A DNA stretch of 45,845 nucleotides from Phyllobacterium trifolii (GCF_014192095.1 NZ_JACHXN010000005.1:1-45845); one strand, 5' to 3'; shown: positions 8,493 through 18,424, counted from the stretch's first letter. Program-made: numbers and translations. The notes: generated by a model not told the origin, from the letters alone.

Positions 8493-10280
8493 ATGACTGC
8501 ATTTACGACTCGGCCCGAAATCCTGGGGACATTCGGCGTCGTCACCTCAACGCACTGGATCGCTTCCGCCGTCGGGATGAGCATTCTGGAAAAGGGTGGC
8601 AACGCATTCGACGCTGCCGTTGCAACAGGTTTCGCACTCCAGATCGTCGAACCACATTTGAATGGCCCCGGTGGCGACATGCCGGCCATCATCTATTCGA
8701 AGAAAAAGGACGAGGTCGAGGTCATTTGCGCGCAGGGACCGGCCCCCGCGGGTGCTACGATTGACCACTACAAGGGTGAAGGACTTGACCTCATCCCCGG
8801 TGATGGCCTGTTGGCCACTGTTATTCCCGGATCATTCGACGGCTGGATGCTCATGCTCCGCGACTATGGCACGCTTTCCGTCCGCGATGTTCTTGAGCCG
8901 GCTATCTACTATGCCGCAAACGGTCACCCCGTTCTTCCGCGTGTGGCGGCCACCATCAATGGATTGAGCGAGTTCTTTCGCAAGGAGTGGCCGACATCCT
9001 TTGAAACCTGGTTGCCTGGCGGCAGTGCACCCGAGCCTTATTCCAATTTCAGGAATCCAGTCCTTGCCGAAACCTGGAAGCGCATCATTGCCGAAGCCGA
9101 AACCAGGAAAAATCGCGAAGACCAGATCGACGCGGCGCGCAATGCCTTCTATCGCGGTTTCGTTGCCGAAAAGATTGCCGATTACCTGAAAAACGCCGAG
9201 GTCATGGATGCAAGCGGCAACCGGCACAAGGCCGTGCTTACGGCCGACGATATGGCGAATTGGAAGGCGAGCGTCGAACAACCCCAAACTTACGACTATC
9301 ACGGCTGGACCATCGCCAAGACAGGCCCATGGGGCCAGGGTCCGGTGCTCCTGCAGTCGCTCGCCCTTCTGAAGGGTTTCGATCTCGCGTCCATGGATCC
9401 GAACGGCGCCGACTTCATCCATACGGTGACAGAAGCCATGAAGCTTGGGTACGCCGACCGGGAAGTCTATTACGGCGATCCGGCGTTCTGCGATGTTCCG
9501 ATGCGGCATCTCCTGTCTGACACCTACAACGATGAACGTCGCAAGCTGATATCCGCAGAAGCCTCCATGAAACTTCGGCCTGGCAGAATCGCGGGCTTCG
9601 AAAGACAATATGATCTGACAATGGCCATGCTGGGTGGCATGGGTTCGACAAAAGGGCCCGTCTACGAGCCGACGATGGCGCATCTATCGGAAAAGCGGGG
9701 CGATACGGTCCATATCGATGTCATCGACCACGAGGGGAACATGGTGTCCGTCACGCCATCCGGCGGCTGGTTGCAATCGTCGCCCACTATTCCCGGCCTC
9801 GGCTTTTGCCTCAACTCCCGCGCCCAGATGTTTTGGCTGAGCGAGGGTTTGCCGACGTCGCTTGCTCCGGGCAAGCGACCGCGCACCACCCTCACCCCGA
9901 CGATTGCGCTCTTTGAGCGCCGACCAGCCATGGCATTTGGCACGCCCGGCGGCGACCAGCAGGATCAATGGCAGCTTCCGTTCTTCCTGCGCCATGTCCA
10001 CCACGGAATGAACCTTCAGGCGGCGATCGACCAGCCGCTGTTCCATACGACACATTTTCCCAGCAGCTTCTATCCCCGCACCAGTCAGCCGGGCAACATT
10101 ACCGTTGAAGCCGGTGTCGGAGCGGACGTACTCGACGCACTGCGCCAGAAGGGTCACGAAATCACCGTGGCCGATCCCTGGACGGTGGGGCGTATGACCG
10201 CCGCCAAGCGCGATGCAGACGGTTTACTACGCGCTGCAGCTACACCCAGATTGATGCAAGCCTATGCAGTAGGACGGTAG
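8493..10280 (+). CDS. Gamma-glutamyltransferase-family enzyme (cytoplasmic)
   Basis: A protein of 595 residues, a normal length for the GGT (Ntn-hydrolase) family. Typical blocks are present: GMSILEKGGNAFDAAVATGFAL (residues about 28-49), NGPGGD (57-62), and the autocleavage region GDTVHIDV, where Thr405 is the expected new N-terminal nucleophile. The later Ser-Gly pair region reads TPSGG and GTPGG. There is no signal peptide, unlike periplasmic GGT, so it would act on imported substrate. Members of this family cleave gamma-glutamyl bonds, or related amides such as oxamate or cephalosporin side chains. AAGGAAAC precedes the ATG at 8493. Its place between permease and ATPase genes says it processes what the transporter brings in. 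Confidence 0.9.
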   Translation: MTAFTTRPEILGTFGVVTSTHWIASAVGMSILEKGGNAFDAAVATGFALQIVEPHLNGPGGDMPAIIYSKKKDEVEVICAQGPAPAGATIDHYKGEGLDLIPGDGLLATVIPGSFDGWMLMLRDYGTLSVRDVLEPAIYYAANGHPVLPRVAATINGLSEFFRKEWPTSFETWLPGGSAPEPYSNFRNPVLAETWKRIIAEAETRKNREDQIDAARNAFYRGFVAEKIADYLKNAEVMDASGNRHKAVLTADDMANWKASVEQPQTYDYHGWTIAKTGPWGQGPVLLQSLALLKGFDLASMDPNGADFIHTVTEAMKLGYADREVYYGDPAFCDVPMRHLLSDTYNDERRKLISAEASMKLRPGRIAGFERQYDLTMAMLGGMGSTKGPVYEPTMAHLSEKRGDTVHIDVIDHEGNMVSVTPSGGWLQSSPTIPGLGFCLNSRAQMFWLSEGLPTSLAPGKRPRTTLTPTIALFERRPAMAFGTPGGDQQDQWQLPFFLRHVHHGMNLQAAIDQPLFHTTHFPSSFYPRTSQPGNITVEAGVGADVLDALRQKGHEITVADPWTVGRMTAAKRDADGLLRAAATPRLMQAYAVGR

Positions 10281-10286
10281 CCGACG

Positions 10287-12146
10287 ATGACGAACACCTT
10301 AGCAGCCACCGTACCGGAGAAGACTACCAACGTTGCCAGGCCCAAGCCTGTCCTGTCAGTTGAAGGACTGTCCACGTCGTTCAGCGTTGATGGTGATTGG
10401 AAAAACGTGGTGCGCAACGTGTCGTTTGACGTCATGCCCGGCGAGACTGTTGCCATCGTTGGCGAATCCGGTTCGGGCAAGAGCGTCACCTCTCTCTCCA
10501 TCATGCGGCTCCTCGCCAAGGGTGCGAGCCGCATTACTGGCAAGATCATGCTGAGCGGCAAGGATCTCCTGTCGCTCACCGACAAGCAGATGCGCGATGT
10601 GCGCGGCAATGACGCGTCGATGATCTTTCAGGAACCGATGACCAGTCTCAACCCCATCTTCACCATCGGCCGGCAGATATCGGAAGCTTTGACCTGCCAC
10701 AGCAATCTGTCGCAAGCCGACGCACGTGCCGAGACGATACGGCTCCTTGAAAAAGTGCGCATCCCCAACGCCTCATCACGGTTCGACGAATATCCGCACC
10801 AGTTTTCCGGCGGTATGCGCCAGCGTGTGATGATCGCCATGGCCCTCGCCAGCCGGCCAAAACTTCTCATTGCCGATGAGCCTACAACTGCACTGGATGT
10901 GACAATTCAGGGCCAGATTCTCGATCTGATCAAGGTTTTGCAGGAAGAGGAAGGCATGGCCGTTCTCTTCATCACCCATGATATGGGCGTAGTCGCGGAG
11001 ATTTCCGACCGCACAATCGTTATGTATCGCGGTGAGGCGGTCGAAAGCGGCCCAACCGACGACATTTTCCATCGCGGCAAACACCCGTATACTCGTGCCC
11101 TGCTTTCCGCCGTACCGCGCCTCGGTTCGATGAAGGACAGGCGTTGGCCGCTGCGGTTTCCGATCGTCGATGTTACCACGGGCGTATCCACCGTCCCGAC
11201 CGAAGTCTCCGATACAGTCGACAAGCGCAAGACACCAATCCTCGAAGTCAAGAACCTCACCACGCGCTTCGATATCCGCTCCGGCTTGTTCGGGCGCAAG
11301 TCCGGCGCCATCCACGCAGTGGAAAACGTCTCCTTCGATCTGTTTCAGGGCGAAACCCTGTCCCTCGTCGGCGAGTCCGGCTGCGGAAAATCCACAACCG
11401 GCCGCTCGATCACCCGGCTTGTGCAACCCGACAGCGGCGAGGTTTACCTCGACGGCTACAATGTACTCACTCTGGACCAGGCCAGCCTGCGCAATATGCG
11501 CAAGAGCATCCAGATGATCTTCCAGGACCCTTTCGCCAGCCTCAATCCACGCATGAGTGTCGGCGCAACGATCGCCGAACCCTTCATTGCCCACAGGCTT
11601 GGAACCAAGAAACAAGCGCAGGACAAAACCGTCGACCTGCTCGAACGTGTCGGTTTGACCGCGGATATGATGAAACGCTATCCGCATGAGTTCTCCGGTG
11701 GCCAACGTCAACGTATCGCCATCGCGCGTGCGCTCGCTCTTGATCCAAAGGTTATCGTTGCGGATGAATCCGTGTCGGCACTCGACGTTTCTATCAAGGC
11801 GCAGGTTGTCAATCTGCTGCTCGATCTGCAACAGAGCTTCAATCTGGCATTCCTGTTCATTTCCCACGATATGGCCGTGGTCGAGCGCGTTAGCCACCGC
11901 GTCGCAGTGATGTATCTGGGCGAAATCGTTGAAATTGGCCCGCGCGCCGCGGTGTTCGAAAATCCCCAGCACGACTATACGAAAAAGCTGATGGCTGCGG
12001 TGCCCGTGCCCGATCCCGCGCGCCGCGCGATCAAGCGCGACGTTGCGACCGATGAACTGAAAAACCCTGTTCGGTCCGTCGACTATTTGCCGCCGGTCCG
12101 CAAATATTGTGAGGTGTCGAATGGACACCTCGTTCAAGTCGGGTGA
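10287..12146 (+). CDS. Double-domain ABC ATPase (GsiA-like DppD-DppF fusion)
   Basis: A protein of 619 residues with two complete nucleotide-binding domains. First: Walker A GESGSGKS (59-66), signature FSGGMRQR (173-180), Walker B LLIADEPT (193-200). Second: Walker [10 protein letters not shown] (362-370), signature FSGGQRQR (469-476), Walker [12 protein letters not shown] (490-500). An oligopeptide-transporter C-terminal motif ([13 protein letters not shown]) follows the first domain. E. coli GsiA, the glutathione importer ATPase, has this fused layout and size; with a GGT-family enzyme in the same operon, a glutathione or gamma-glutamyl-peptide importer is a reasonable guess. The gene starts 6 bp after the enzyme gene and ends the cassette. 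Confidence 0.93.
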   Translation: MTNTLAATVPEKTTNVARPKPVLSVEGLSTSFSVDGDWKNVVRNVSFDVMPGETVAIVGESGSGKSVTSLSIMRLLAKGASRITGKIMLSGKDLLSLTDKQMRDVRGNDASMIFQEPMTSLNPIFTIGRQISEALTCHSNLSQADARAETIRLLEKVRIPNASSRFDEYPHQFSGGMRQRVMIAMALASRPKLLIADEPTTALDVTIQGQILDLIKVLQEEEGMAVLFITHDMGVVAEISDRTIVMYRGEAVESGPTDDIFHRGKHPYTRALLSAVPRLGSMKDRRWPLRFPIVDVTTGVSTVPTEVSDTVDKRKTPILEVKNLTTRFDIRSGLFGRKSGAIHAVENVSFDLFQGETLSLVGESGCGKSTTGRSITRLVQPDSGEVYLDGYNVLTLDQASLRNMRKSIQMIFQDPFASLNPRMSVGATIAEPFIAHRLGTKKQAQDKTVDLLERVGLTADMMKRYPHEFSGGQRQRIAIARALALDPKVIVADESVSALDVSIKAQVVNLLLDLQQSFNLAFLFISHDMAVVERVSHRVAVMYLGEIVEIGPRAAVFENPQHDYTKKLMAAVPVPDPARRAIKRDVATDELKNPVRSVDYLPPVRKYCEVSNGHLVQVG

Positions 12147-12218
12147 CGAGAGGCAAGTTGATAGCCAACTAATCGGAATTGTATGCTTCAAGGCCGGCCG
12201 CGATAGCGTCGTCATCTC

Positions 12219-12260
12219 CTGTTTTGAAAATTGGGCAAACAACCCAATTCTTCAAAACAG
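12219..12260. terminator. Long hairpin between convergent operons (probable two-way terminator)
   Basis: The left arm 12219-12235 pairs with 12243-12260 over 17 bp with one bulged C (12250) and a 7-nt loop. It lies between the stops of the two convergent ABC cassettes. The stem is AT-rich in its outer half (CTGTTTTGAA / TTCAAAACAG), so each strand offers a T-rich run near the base. It could equally be a remnant of a small inverted-repeat element. Confidence 0.55.
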
Positions 12261-12313
12261 CAGCTTTCATGGAAGTCCTGCGCTCCAAATGCGGCGCAAG
12301 CGGCATCGTTCAA

Positions 12314-13996
12314 TCAGATTATGTTGCGGGCACGCGGATCTGGAATGGGAACGGCAGCCATCAGCGCGCGGGTGTATTCGTCCTTTGGCGATTCAAAAAC
12401 CTCGCGCCGCGTGCCCATCTCGACTATCCGGCCTGCTCTCATGACGGCGACATTATGCGACATACGCTCAATCACGGCCATGTCATGCGAGATGAAGAGG
12501 TAAGCCAACCCCATCGTTTCCTGCAATTCGAGCATCAGATCGAGAACGCGAGCCCGCACCGAAACATCGAGCGCGGCCACGCTCTCGTCTGCAACGATGA
12601 GCTTTGGCTCCAAGGCAAGAGCGCGCGCAATGCAGATGCGCTGGCGCTGACCGCCGGAAAACTCGTGTGGATAGCGGCTGGCGGCGTCAGCCTGCAGGCC
12701 GACACGGCGGAGCAGTTCGGCGATACGATCGTCTCGCTCGCCCTTGTTGGCGAGACCGTGAATGATCAGTGGTTCCGCTATCGCAGCGCCCACAGCCATA
12801 CGCGGGTCCAGCGAAGCATAAGGGTCCTGAAAGATCATCTGCGCCGAGCGTCGGATGGGCTGCATCTGGCGTGCGCTCAGCCCGCCAATATTCTTTCCAT
12901 CGATCACCACATCACCCGTGAATGGGATCAGGCCGAGCACGGCCTTGCCGGTCGTCGATTTACCCGAGCCGCTTTCGCCGACGAGCCCGAGCGTTTCGCC
13001 CGGACGAAGCTCGAATGATACATCTGTAACAGCGGAAACAGGTGGCTTGCCCTTGAACAGCCAACGCGTCGGACTTCCATAAGCAACGTTGAGATTGCGC
13101 ACAAGGAGGACTGGCGAACGGTCTGGTACCTCCCCGCGCGCAACTTCAGAACCGACGCGAGGTGGTCCGTCCGTCCCCGCATGGGCACCAAGACGAGGGA
13201 CGGCGGCAAGCAACTGTCGCGTGTAGAGCTCCGTCGGACGCTCGAAGACCGTCAAGGCACTGCCTTGTTCAATGATCCGCCCGTTCTGCATGATCGCAAC
13301 ACGGTCAGCCATCTCGGCGACCACGCCCATATCATGGGTGATCAGGACGATCGACGCTCCGAATTCTCGCTTCAATTCCCGCATCAGTTTGAGGATCTGC
13401 GCCTGTACGGTGACATCGAGCGCTGTCGTCGGCTCGTCGGCAATCAGGACCTTCGGTCTGCATGAAAGGGCCATCGCTATCATGACCCTTTGGCGCATGC
13501 CGCCGGAGAGTTCGTGCGGATATTGCGTCAGGCGGCGGCCGGGCTCGGTGATGTGGACTGCGTCGAGCATTTGCCTGGCTATCGTTTCAGCCTTGCCACC
13601 TTCGGTTACCTGATGCTCACGGATCGCTTCGGTGAGTTGCGTTCCGATTGAAAGCACAGGATTGAGCGACGTCATCGGTTCCTGAAAAACCATGGCTATA
13701 TCGCCGCCACGTACGCTCCTCATCGCGCGGTTTGAAAGGTTGGTCAATTCGCGGTCGGCGAGTTTGATGCTGCCCGAGGCGATTTGGAGCGAGGCCTTGG
13801 GCAGCAATTGCATGATCGACAGGGATGTTACGGATTTGCCGGACCCGGATTCTCCGGCAATACACAATGTCTCGCCGGGATTGAGATCAAAACTGACGTC
13901 CTTAAGAACATGCCGCCTGCCTTCCGGCGTGCGGGCATCCACACACAGATCACGTACTGACAGAACTGGCACGGATACTGGTGTAACAAGTTTCAC
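12314..13996 (-). CDS. Double-domain ABC ATPase of the amide-linked cassette
   Basis: A protein of 560 residues, shorter than the ATPase at 10287 but of the same design. Domain 1 has Walker A GESGSGKS, signature LSGGMRQR and Walker [12 protein letters not shown]; domain 2 has Walker [10 protein letters not shown], signature FSGGQRQR and Walker B IVADESVAALD. The start is a GTG whose bases overlap the formamidase stop (GTGA at 13996-13993), so the two are translationally coupled. It powers the two permeases at 16654 and 17576. It is the last gene of the AmiC-led operon. Confidence 0.92.
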   Translation of the reverse strand: MKLVTPVSVPVLSVRDLCVDARTPEGRRHVLKDVSFDLNPGETLCIAGESGSGKSVTSLSIMQLLPKASLQIASGSIKLADRELTNLSNRAMRSVRGGDIAMVFQEPMTSLNPVLSIGTQLTEAIREHQVTEGGKAETIARQMLDAVHITEPGRRLTQYPHELSGGMRQRVMIAMALSCRPKVLIADEPTTALDVTVQAQILKLMRELKREFGASIVLITHDMGVVAEMADRVAIMQNGRIIEQGSALTVFERPTELYTRQLLAAVPRLGAHAGTDGPPRVGSEVARGEVPDRSPVLLVRNLNVAYGSPTRWLFKGKPPVSAVTDVSFELRPGETLGLVGESGSGKSTTGKAVLGLIPFTGDVVIDGKNIGGLSARQMQPIRRSAQMIFQDPYASLDPRMAVGAAIAEPLIIHGLANKGERDDRIAELLRRVGLQADAASRYPHEFSGGQRQRICIARALALEPKLIVADESVAALDVSVRARVLDLMLELQETMGLAYLFISHDMAVIERMSHNVAVMRAGRIVEMGTRREVFESPKDEYTRALMAAVPIPDPRARNII

Positions 13997-14937
13997 GCGA
14001 ACACTATCCTCGGGAAGTAGAACGAAATCACCCAGTTGGGTGCGTCAACGATTTCGCTGATCCGCAGATCGCCGCAGACCGAGCAGAGCAGATAGGCGTC
14101 GATCGGGCTCATGCCGTGCTCAACACCAAGCAGATCGATCATACGCATCAGGCTTTCGCGGGCGCCTGTCATAAGATCAGGCCCAACACCTGTCGTCACC
14201 TCATAGCCCGCACCATCGAGATGGCGGGTGACCGGCTCTGTCGTCGTAAACCTTGGACTTTTCAGCCGGGCGTCCTTAACGAGCTCGATAGTGGCTTCGA
14301 CCTCCATTTGGCTTTCGATGGCCGTGCCGCAAACTTCGCCATCGCCCTGCGCCGCATGCGTGTCGCCAATGGAAAACAGCGCGCCTTCGACTTCCACCGG
14401 AAGATAAAGCGTTACGCCCGCCGTCAGATCGCGGATATCCATATTGCCACCGACCTGACGCGGTGGCACCACCGAGTGCAATCCCGGTTCCGCAGGAGCA
14501 ACACCGATTGTACCGGCAAAGGGCTTCAGGGGAACGCGTCCGCCCGGACCATAAAGCGAAGGTGTCATGGCGACCGGGTCGTAGGTCCACATATGCAAAG
14601 CCGGTTCTGCAAACTGATCCGCAAGCAGGCCGAATCCCGGAATATTAGCCGTCCAGCCGACGCCTGAAGGCACGAAGCGGCGGAGTGTGACCTTCAGCGC
14701 ATCACCGGGTTTGGCACCCTCCACGTAGACTGGACCCGTAACAGGATTGATCTTGCCGAAGTCGAGATTGGAAAGGGTTTCAAGCGTCGCACCCTTGCCG
14801 AGTTGTCCACCGGAGGAGTCCAGACATTCGAAATGGATTGTCTCGCCGGCCTTGGCGACAAGAGCAGGCTCGAAGTCGCGGTTCCAGCCGAAATGATGTC
14901 TCGCACGATGGATGGTGTGGGTGCAGGCAACGCACAT
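13993..14937 (-). CDS. Acetamidase/formamidase (FmdA/AmdA family)
   Basis: A protein of 314 residues, the usual length for the bacterial short form of this family, which hydrolyses formamide, acetamide or similar amides to ammonia and the acid in the cytoplasm. Visible family blocks are the early HxGWNRDFEPALVAKAGETI, GPVYVEGAKPGDALKV, the metal-site-like GNMDIRDL, and GDTHAAQGDGEVCGTAIE. No signal peptide. The upstream binding-protein gene is separated by a GC hairpin, and the downstream ATPase overlaps by four bases. An amidase downstream of an amide sensor/antiterminator pair makes a coherent amide-uptake and hydrolysis pathway, although the exact amide is not known. Confidence 0.9.
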   Translation of the reverse strand: MCVACTHTIHRARHHFGWNRDFEPALVAKAGETIHFECLDSSGGQLGKGATLETLSNLDFGKINPVTGPVYVEGAKPGDALKVTLRRFVPSGVGWTANIPGFGLLADQFAEPALHMWTYDPVAMTPSLYGPGGRVPLKPFAGTIGVAPAEPGLHSVVPPRQVGGNMDIRDLTAGVTLYLPVEVEGALFSIGDTHAAQGDGEVCGTAIESQMEVEATIELVKDARLKSPRFTTTEPVTRHLDGAGYEVTTGVGPDLMTGARESLMRMIDLLGVEHGMSPIDAYLLCSVCGDLRISEIVDAPNWVISFYFPRIVFA

Positions 14938-14966
14938 GGCAGCTCTCCAGAAAATTGAATATCATT

Positions 14967-14991
14967 CCCCGGGACTTTTTACGCCCCGGGG
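14967..14991 (-). promoter_or_regulatory. GC-only hairpin between binding-protein and formamidase genes
   Basis: CCCCGGG (14967-14973) pairs with CCCGGGG (14985-14991) around an 11-nt loop, 15 nt after the binding-protein stop. There is no T-tract on the transcript side, so it is more likely an mRNA-stabilising or partially terminating stem that keeps binding-protein levels above those of the enzyme. Confidence 0.45.
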
Positions 14992-15006
14992 ATCTCACGA
15001 AGGCGA

Positions 15007-16626
15007 TTACTGCTTCACGTAGATGGCGTCGTAGTTGATGACGCGGGTTGGATCGATATAGATATTGTCGGCACCGCCCATGCGTAGCGACTTGGCAACG
15101 ACGCGGCGCTCGTTGATAAGCGGAATCCATGGAGCATCGGCCATGATGTCTGTGAATATCTTGCCCCATGTGGCTGAGCGTTCGGCCACCTTAGCCGGAT
15201 CAGACATCGAATCCGCAGCAACCGCCCGCTTGTCGATATCCTGATTGCAATACCAAGACCAATTCCAGCCACCGGCTACAGCGCCGGAGCAGCCGAGGAT
15301 TGGTCCGTAGAAATTCGACGGGTCCGGAAAGTCTGCGATCCAGGCCATGCCGCCAGACCAGATCATGGGTGCTTCACCCTCGGTCCCGCCTGCAGCGATA
15401 ACGTTCGCTTGCGCCAGCGCGCGAACTTCCGCCTTCACGCCGACAGCCGCCAAATCTTGCTGAATCGCCTGCGCTATACGCGGCTGTGGATCTGTGTTGG
15501 TGGAATAGAGCACGGTTTCGAAACCGGTTGGGAACCCTGCCTCCGCCAGGAGCGCTTTGGCCTTTTCAACATCATAGGCATAGCCGGTAAAGCTCTTGTC
15601 ATAGCCCGGCATTAGTGGCGGAAGCGGCTGGTTCGCCGCCGTCGCACGGCCGTTCAGGATACGCGTGATGCGATCCTTATTGATTGCCATGTTGAGCGCT
15701 TGGCGAACCTTCAGATTGTCGAGGGGCTTCACCTTCGTGTTCAACGTAATGTATCCGGTTTGAAGTTGTTCGCCATCGACGATCATCTTCGGACCATCGG
15801 CAGAGTTCTTGATCTCGAGAAACTTTGCCGGGGGTATGCCATCGCCGGCGATATCGACTTCGCCCTTCTGCAGCCGTAGCAGTGCCACAAGCGGCTCTTG
15901 ACCCACTTCGACCGTAAACTTGTCGATGTACGGCATGTCCTTGACGAAATAATCCGGATTGCGTTCAAAGACGAGGTGCTGACCAATTGTCCAATCCTTA
16001 AGGACAAAGGTACCAGAACCGACCGGCTTCTTGCCAAAGTCGCCGCCCGCTGCCTCGACTGCTTCGTTCGGAACAACGGAAGCAAAATTGATTGCAAGGA
16101 CGTGGAGGAAGGTCGCGTCAGGACGGGACAGGTGGAAGATGACAGTCGAGTCGTCCGGCGCCGCAATACCTTCCAATGTGGTCGTCTTGCCACCTGTGAC
16201 GTCTTCATACCCCTTGATCGACCCGAAGAAACCAGCGCCGGGTCCTTGAGTCTTTGGATTTACAGCCCGCTCGATTGAATATTTTACGTCGGAGGCCACG
16301 ACTTCGCGGCCGTTTGTAAACTTCACACCCTTGCGAAGCTTGAACGTGTAAGTGAGGCCATCATCCGAAACCCCGAACGTCTCGGCGAGCGATGGAATCA
16401 GATTGGCCGTCCCTGGTTCATAATCCATCAGCCGGGAATAAAGGCTCTTGATCATCGACCAGTTGACCCAGTCGTAACCGATCGCTGGATCAAGGGTGGC
16501 GATGTCATCCTTGTAGGTAACGATGATATCGCCGCCTTGTTGCGGCGTATCCTGTGCAAACGAAGGCAGTGGCGTGAGTGCCAGTACCGTCGCAATTGTT
16601 GTGTTTCTAAGCCAGCTTTTGAACAT
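15007..16626 (-). CDS. ABC transporter substrate-binding protein, family 5
   Basis: A protein of 539 residues. A Sec signal (residues 1-24, ending LPSFA) precedes a typical SBP_bac_5 fold: LIPSLAETFGVSDDGLTYTFKLRKGVKF, then VRQALNMAINKDRITRILNGRA. It would capture its ligand in the periplasm for the permeases encoded just upstream. It shares fold but little exact sequence with the binding protein at 5069, so the two cassettes are not a recent duplication. The family label is peptide/nickel, but members bind many solutes; amide-regulated expression suggests an amide or amidated compound. Confidence 0.92.
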   Translation of the reverse strand: MFKSWLRNTTIATVLALTPLPSFAQDTPQQGGDIIVTYKDDIATLDPAIGYDWVNWSMIKSLYSRLMDYEPGTANLIPSLAETFGVSDDGLTYTFKLRKGVKFTNGREVVASDVKYSIERAVNPKTQGPGAGFFGSIKGYEDVTGGKTTTLEGIAAPDDSTVIFHLSRPDATFLHVLAINFASVVPNEAVEAAGGDFGKKPVGSGTFVLKDWTIGQHLVFERNPDYFVKDMPYIDKFTVEVGQEPLVALLRLQKGEVDIAGDGIPPAKFLEIKNSADGPKMIVDGEQLQTGYITLNTKVKPLDNLKVRQALNMAINKDRITRILNGRATAANQPLPPLMPGYDKSFTGYAYDVEKAKALLAEAGFPTGFETVLYSTNTDPQPRIAQAIQQDLAAVGVKAEVRALAQANVIAAGGTEGEAPMIWSGGMAWIADFPDPSNFYGPILGCSGAVAGGWNWSWYCNQDIDKRAVAADSMSDPAKVAERSATWGKIFTDIMADAPWIPLINERRVVAKSLRMGGADNIYIDPTRVINYDAIYVKQ

Positions 16627-16653
16627 TTTGTTCCCCTTTTTGGTTGTTGGAAT

Positions 16654-17574
16654 TCAGCGTGCACGAATGCGCGGATCGATGAGCGGTGCAATAATGTCTG
16701 CCACGAGATTGCCGAGAACGATAGCGAGCGCCGAAACGAGTGTCACACCCATGATGATCGGGATGTCGACCTGCTGGATCGCCTGCCAGGCGAGTTGGCC
16801 GATACCGGGCCAACCGTAAACCGCCTCGACGACGACGACGCCACCCATGAATTGGCCGATATCGATTCCGATCATCGCAATGATGGGCAGCATGGCGTTG
16901 GGAAGGGCGTGCCGCAGGATAATCCGCGCGGACGATAGACCCTTGGCCCTCGCGGTCCTGACGTAATCCTGATTGAGAACGTCGATCATAGCCGAGCGCA
17001 CCATGCGGGCGTACCATCCCGCACCAAGAATACCGAGCGTCGCCGCCGGCAAAACCACATGCGCTGGCGTGCCGAAACCGCTCATCGGGAACCAGCCAAG
17101 TGTCACTGCGAAAACATAAAGAAGAAGCAGGGCAACAACGAATTGGGGAGCGGAAACACCAACAAACGACGCCATCATGACAACCCTGTCGACAGCTCCG
17201 CCACGGCGCAGTGCTGCAATGATGCCAAACGTCAGACCGAGCAAGACTTCGACCAGAATTCCCGCCGCCATCAAAACAAGTGTGGCTGGGATACGGGCTG
17301 CTATCAACGAGCCTACATCTGTCTTCTGCGCATAGGACCGGCCAAGATCGCCATGTACGATACCCTGCAGATAGGCCCAGAACTGAACAAGGAGTGGTTG
17401 GTCGAGACCAAGTTCGCGGCGGATATTGGCAACCGTCTGCGCCGTCGCACTGCGGCCTGCAATCATGCGTGCCGGGTCAGCTGGCAGGGCATAAAGCAGC
17501 AGGAAGGTGATTGCCGCCACACCAAGCAAGATCAGAGCGGTTTGCACGAGGCGGCGCAGGACAAGGAGTGCCAT
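16654..17574 (-). CDS. ABC transporter permease, DppB type
   Basis: A protein of 306 residues starting MALLVLRRLVQTALILLGVA, with the LLYALPADPAR motif after helix 1 and an EAA loop (DYVRTARAKGLSSARIILRH). The ATG at 17574 is one base after the stop of the preceding permease gene (TGA at 17578-17576), which supports it over upstream in-frame codons. It forms the membrane channel with the gene at 17576. Confidence 0.92.
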   Translation of the reverse strand: MALLVLRRLVQTALILLGVAAITFLLLYALPADPARMIAGRSATAQTVANIRRELGLDQPLLVQFWAYLQGIVHGDLGRSYAQKTDVGSLIAARIPATLVLMAAGILVEVLLGLTFGIIAALRRGGAVDRVVMMASFVGVSAPQFVVALLLLYVFAVTLGWFPMSGFGTPAHVVLPAATLGILGAGWYARMVRSAMIDVLNQDYVRTARAKGLSSARIILRHALPNAMLPIIAMIGIDIGQFMGGVVVVEAVYGWPGIGQLAWQAIQQVDIPIIMGVTLVSALAIVLGNLVADIIAPLIDPRIRAR

Positions 17575-17575
17575 A

Positions 17576-18424
17576 TCAGCCACGCCCCCGCTGCGTCGGA
17601 TCGAGAATGTCGCGCAACGCATCACCGACGAGATTGAACGACAGCGCCGTCAAAAGGATGATTGCGCCAGGAAAGAACACGAGCCATGGCGCCGCCTGGA
17701 AATAGCTTTGGCTTTCGAAGATGATATTGCCCCAGGACGGCTGCGGCGGCTGCACCCCGATGCCAAGAAATGACAACGTCGCTTCCAGAAGCACCGTTGT
17801 CGCTATGCCGAGTGTTCCCCAGACAATTGCTGTCGGCATCAGATGCGGGAGAATGTGCATGAACAGAATACGAAAATGTCCAGCACCGAGCGAACGTTCC
17901 GCGAGTATGAAATCCCGTTCGACCAGGCCTCGTGTCTCCGTATAGACGATGCGCGCCACCTGCACCCAGTTCACCAGCGCGATAACCATCGCAACGATCC
18001 ACAGGCTGGGTCGAAGCAGGGCGGCAAGCACGATTGCAAGCAAAAGGGCCGGAAACGCCATCATGAGATCGGTGAAGCGCATCAGCAGGTTGCCAACGAT
18101 GCCACGCAGATATCCGGAGAGGATGCCGATGAACAATCCGATCGCCACGGCAATTCCGTTCGCAACCAGACCGATGACCAATGATGTGCGCGCACCGAAA
18201 AGCAGTCGCGAAAACAGATCGCGCCCCAACGTATCCGTTCCAAGCAGAAACTGTTCGCTTGGGGGCATCGGAGCACCCTCAAGCGTCAGCCCGTCGAACA
18301 TCTGGTTGTCCGGGCTATAGGGAGCAATGAGCGGTGCCGCGATCGCCATCGCCATGACAGCCACAACGACGATGAGCCCGAAAAGCGCCGCAGGTTGGCG
18401 CAACATGGCCTTCAGCACCCGCAT
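17576..18424 (-). CDS. ABC transporter permease, DppC type
   Basis: A protein of 282 residues with FLLGTDTLGRDLFSRLLFGARTSLV after the first helix, an EAA-type loop (DFILAERSLGAGHFRILFMH) and SFLGIGVQPPQPSWG near the end, all typical of OppC/DppC. The ATG at 18424 shares its A with the TGA of the ANTAR regulator gene (TGATG), so it is translationally coupled to that regulator. A direct regulator-to-permease coupling shows that sensor and transporter are one transcription unit. Confidence 0.92.
   Translation of the reverse strand: MRVLKAMLRQPAALFGLIVVVAVMAMAIAAPLIAPYSPDNQMFDGLTLEGAPMPPSEQFLLGTDTLGRDLFSRLLFGARTSLVIGLVANGIAVAIGLFIGILSGYLRGIVGNLLMRFTDLMMAFPALLLAIVLAALLRPSLWIVAMVIALVNWVQVARIVYTETRGLVERDFILAERSLGAGHFRILFMHILPHLMPTAIVWGTLGIATTVLLEATLSFLGIGVQPPQPSWGNIIFESQSYFQAAPWLVFFPGAIILLTALSFNLVGDALRDILDPTQRGRG

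Noticed and set aside
8832..9683. A 283-codon minus-strand frame inside the gamma-glutamyltransferase-family gene
   Set aside because: Antisense of a well-conserved enzyme; no start signal and no coding similarity.
10776..12242. A 488-codon open frame on the minus strand inside the first double-ATPase gene
   Set aside because: The plus strand encodes a complete ATPase with all motifs. The antisense frame is a by-product of GC-biased codons, and its product has no recognisable domain.
12179..13018. A 279-codon plus-strand frame opposite the second double-ATPase
   Set aside because: It is antisense to conserved Walker and signature motifs and lacks a ribosome site; it only exists because of third-position GC bias.
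5069..16626. The two ABC cassettes considered as a recent inverted duplication
   Set aside because: Proteins share fold and motifs only; lengths, sequences, gene order and accessory enzymes differ, so they are distant paralogues.
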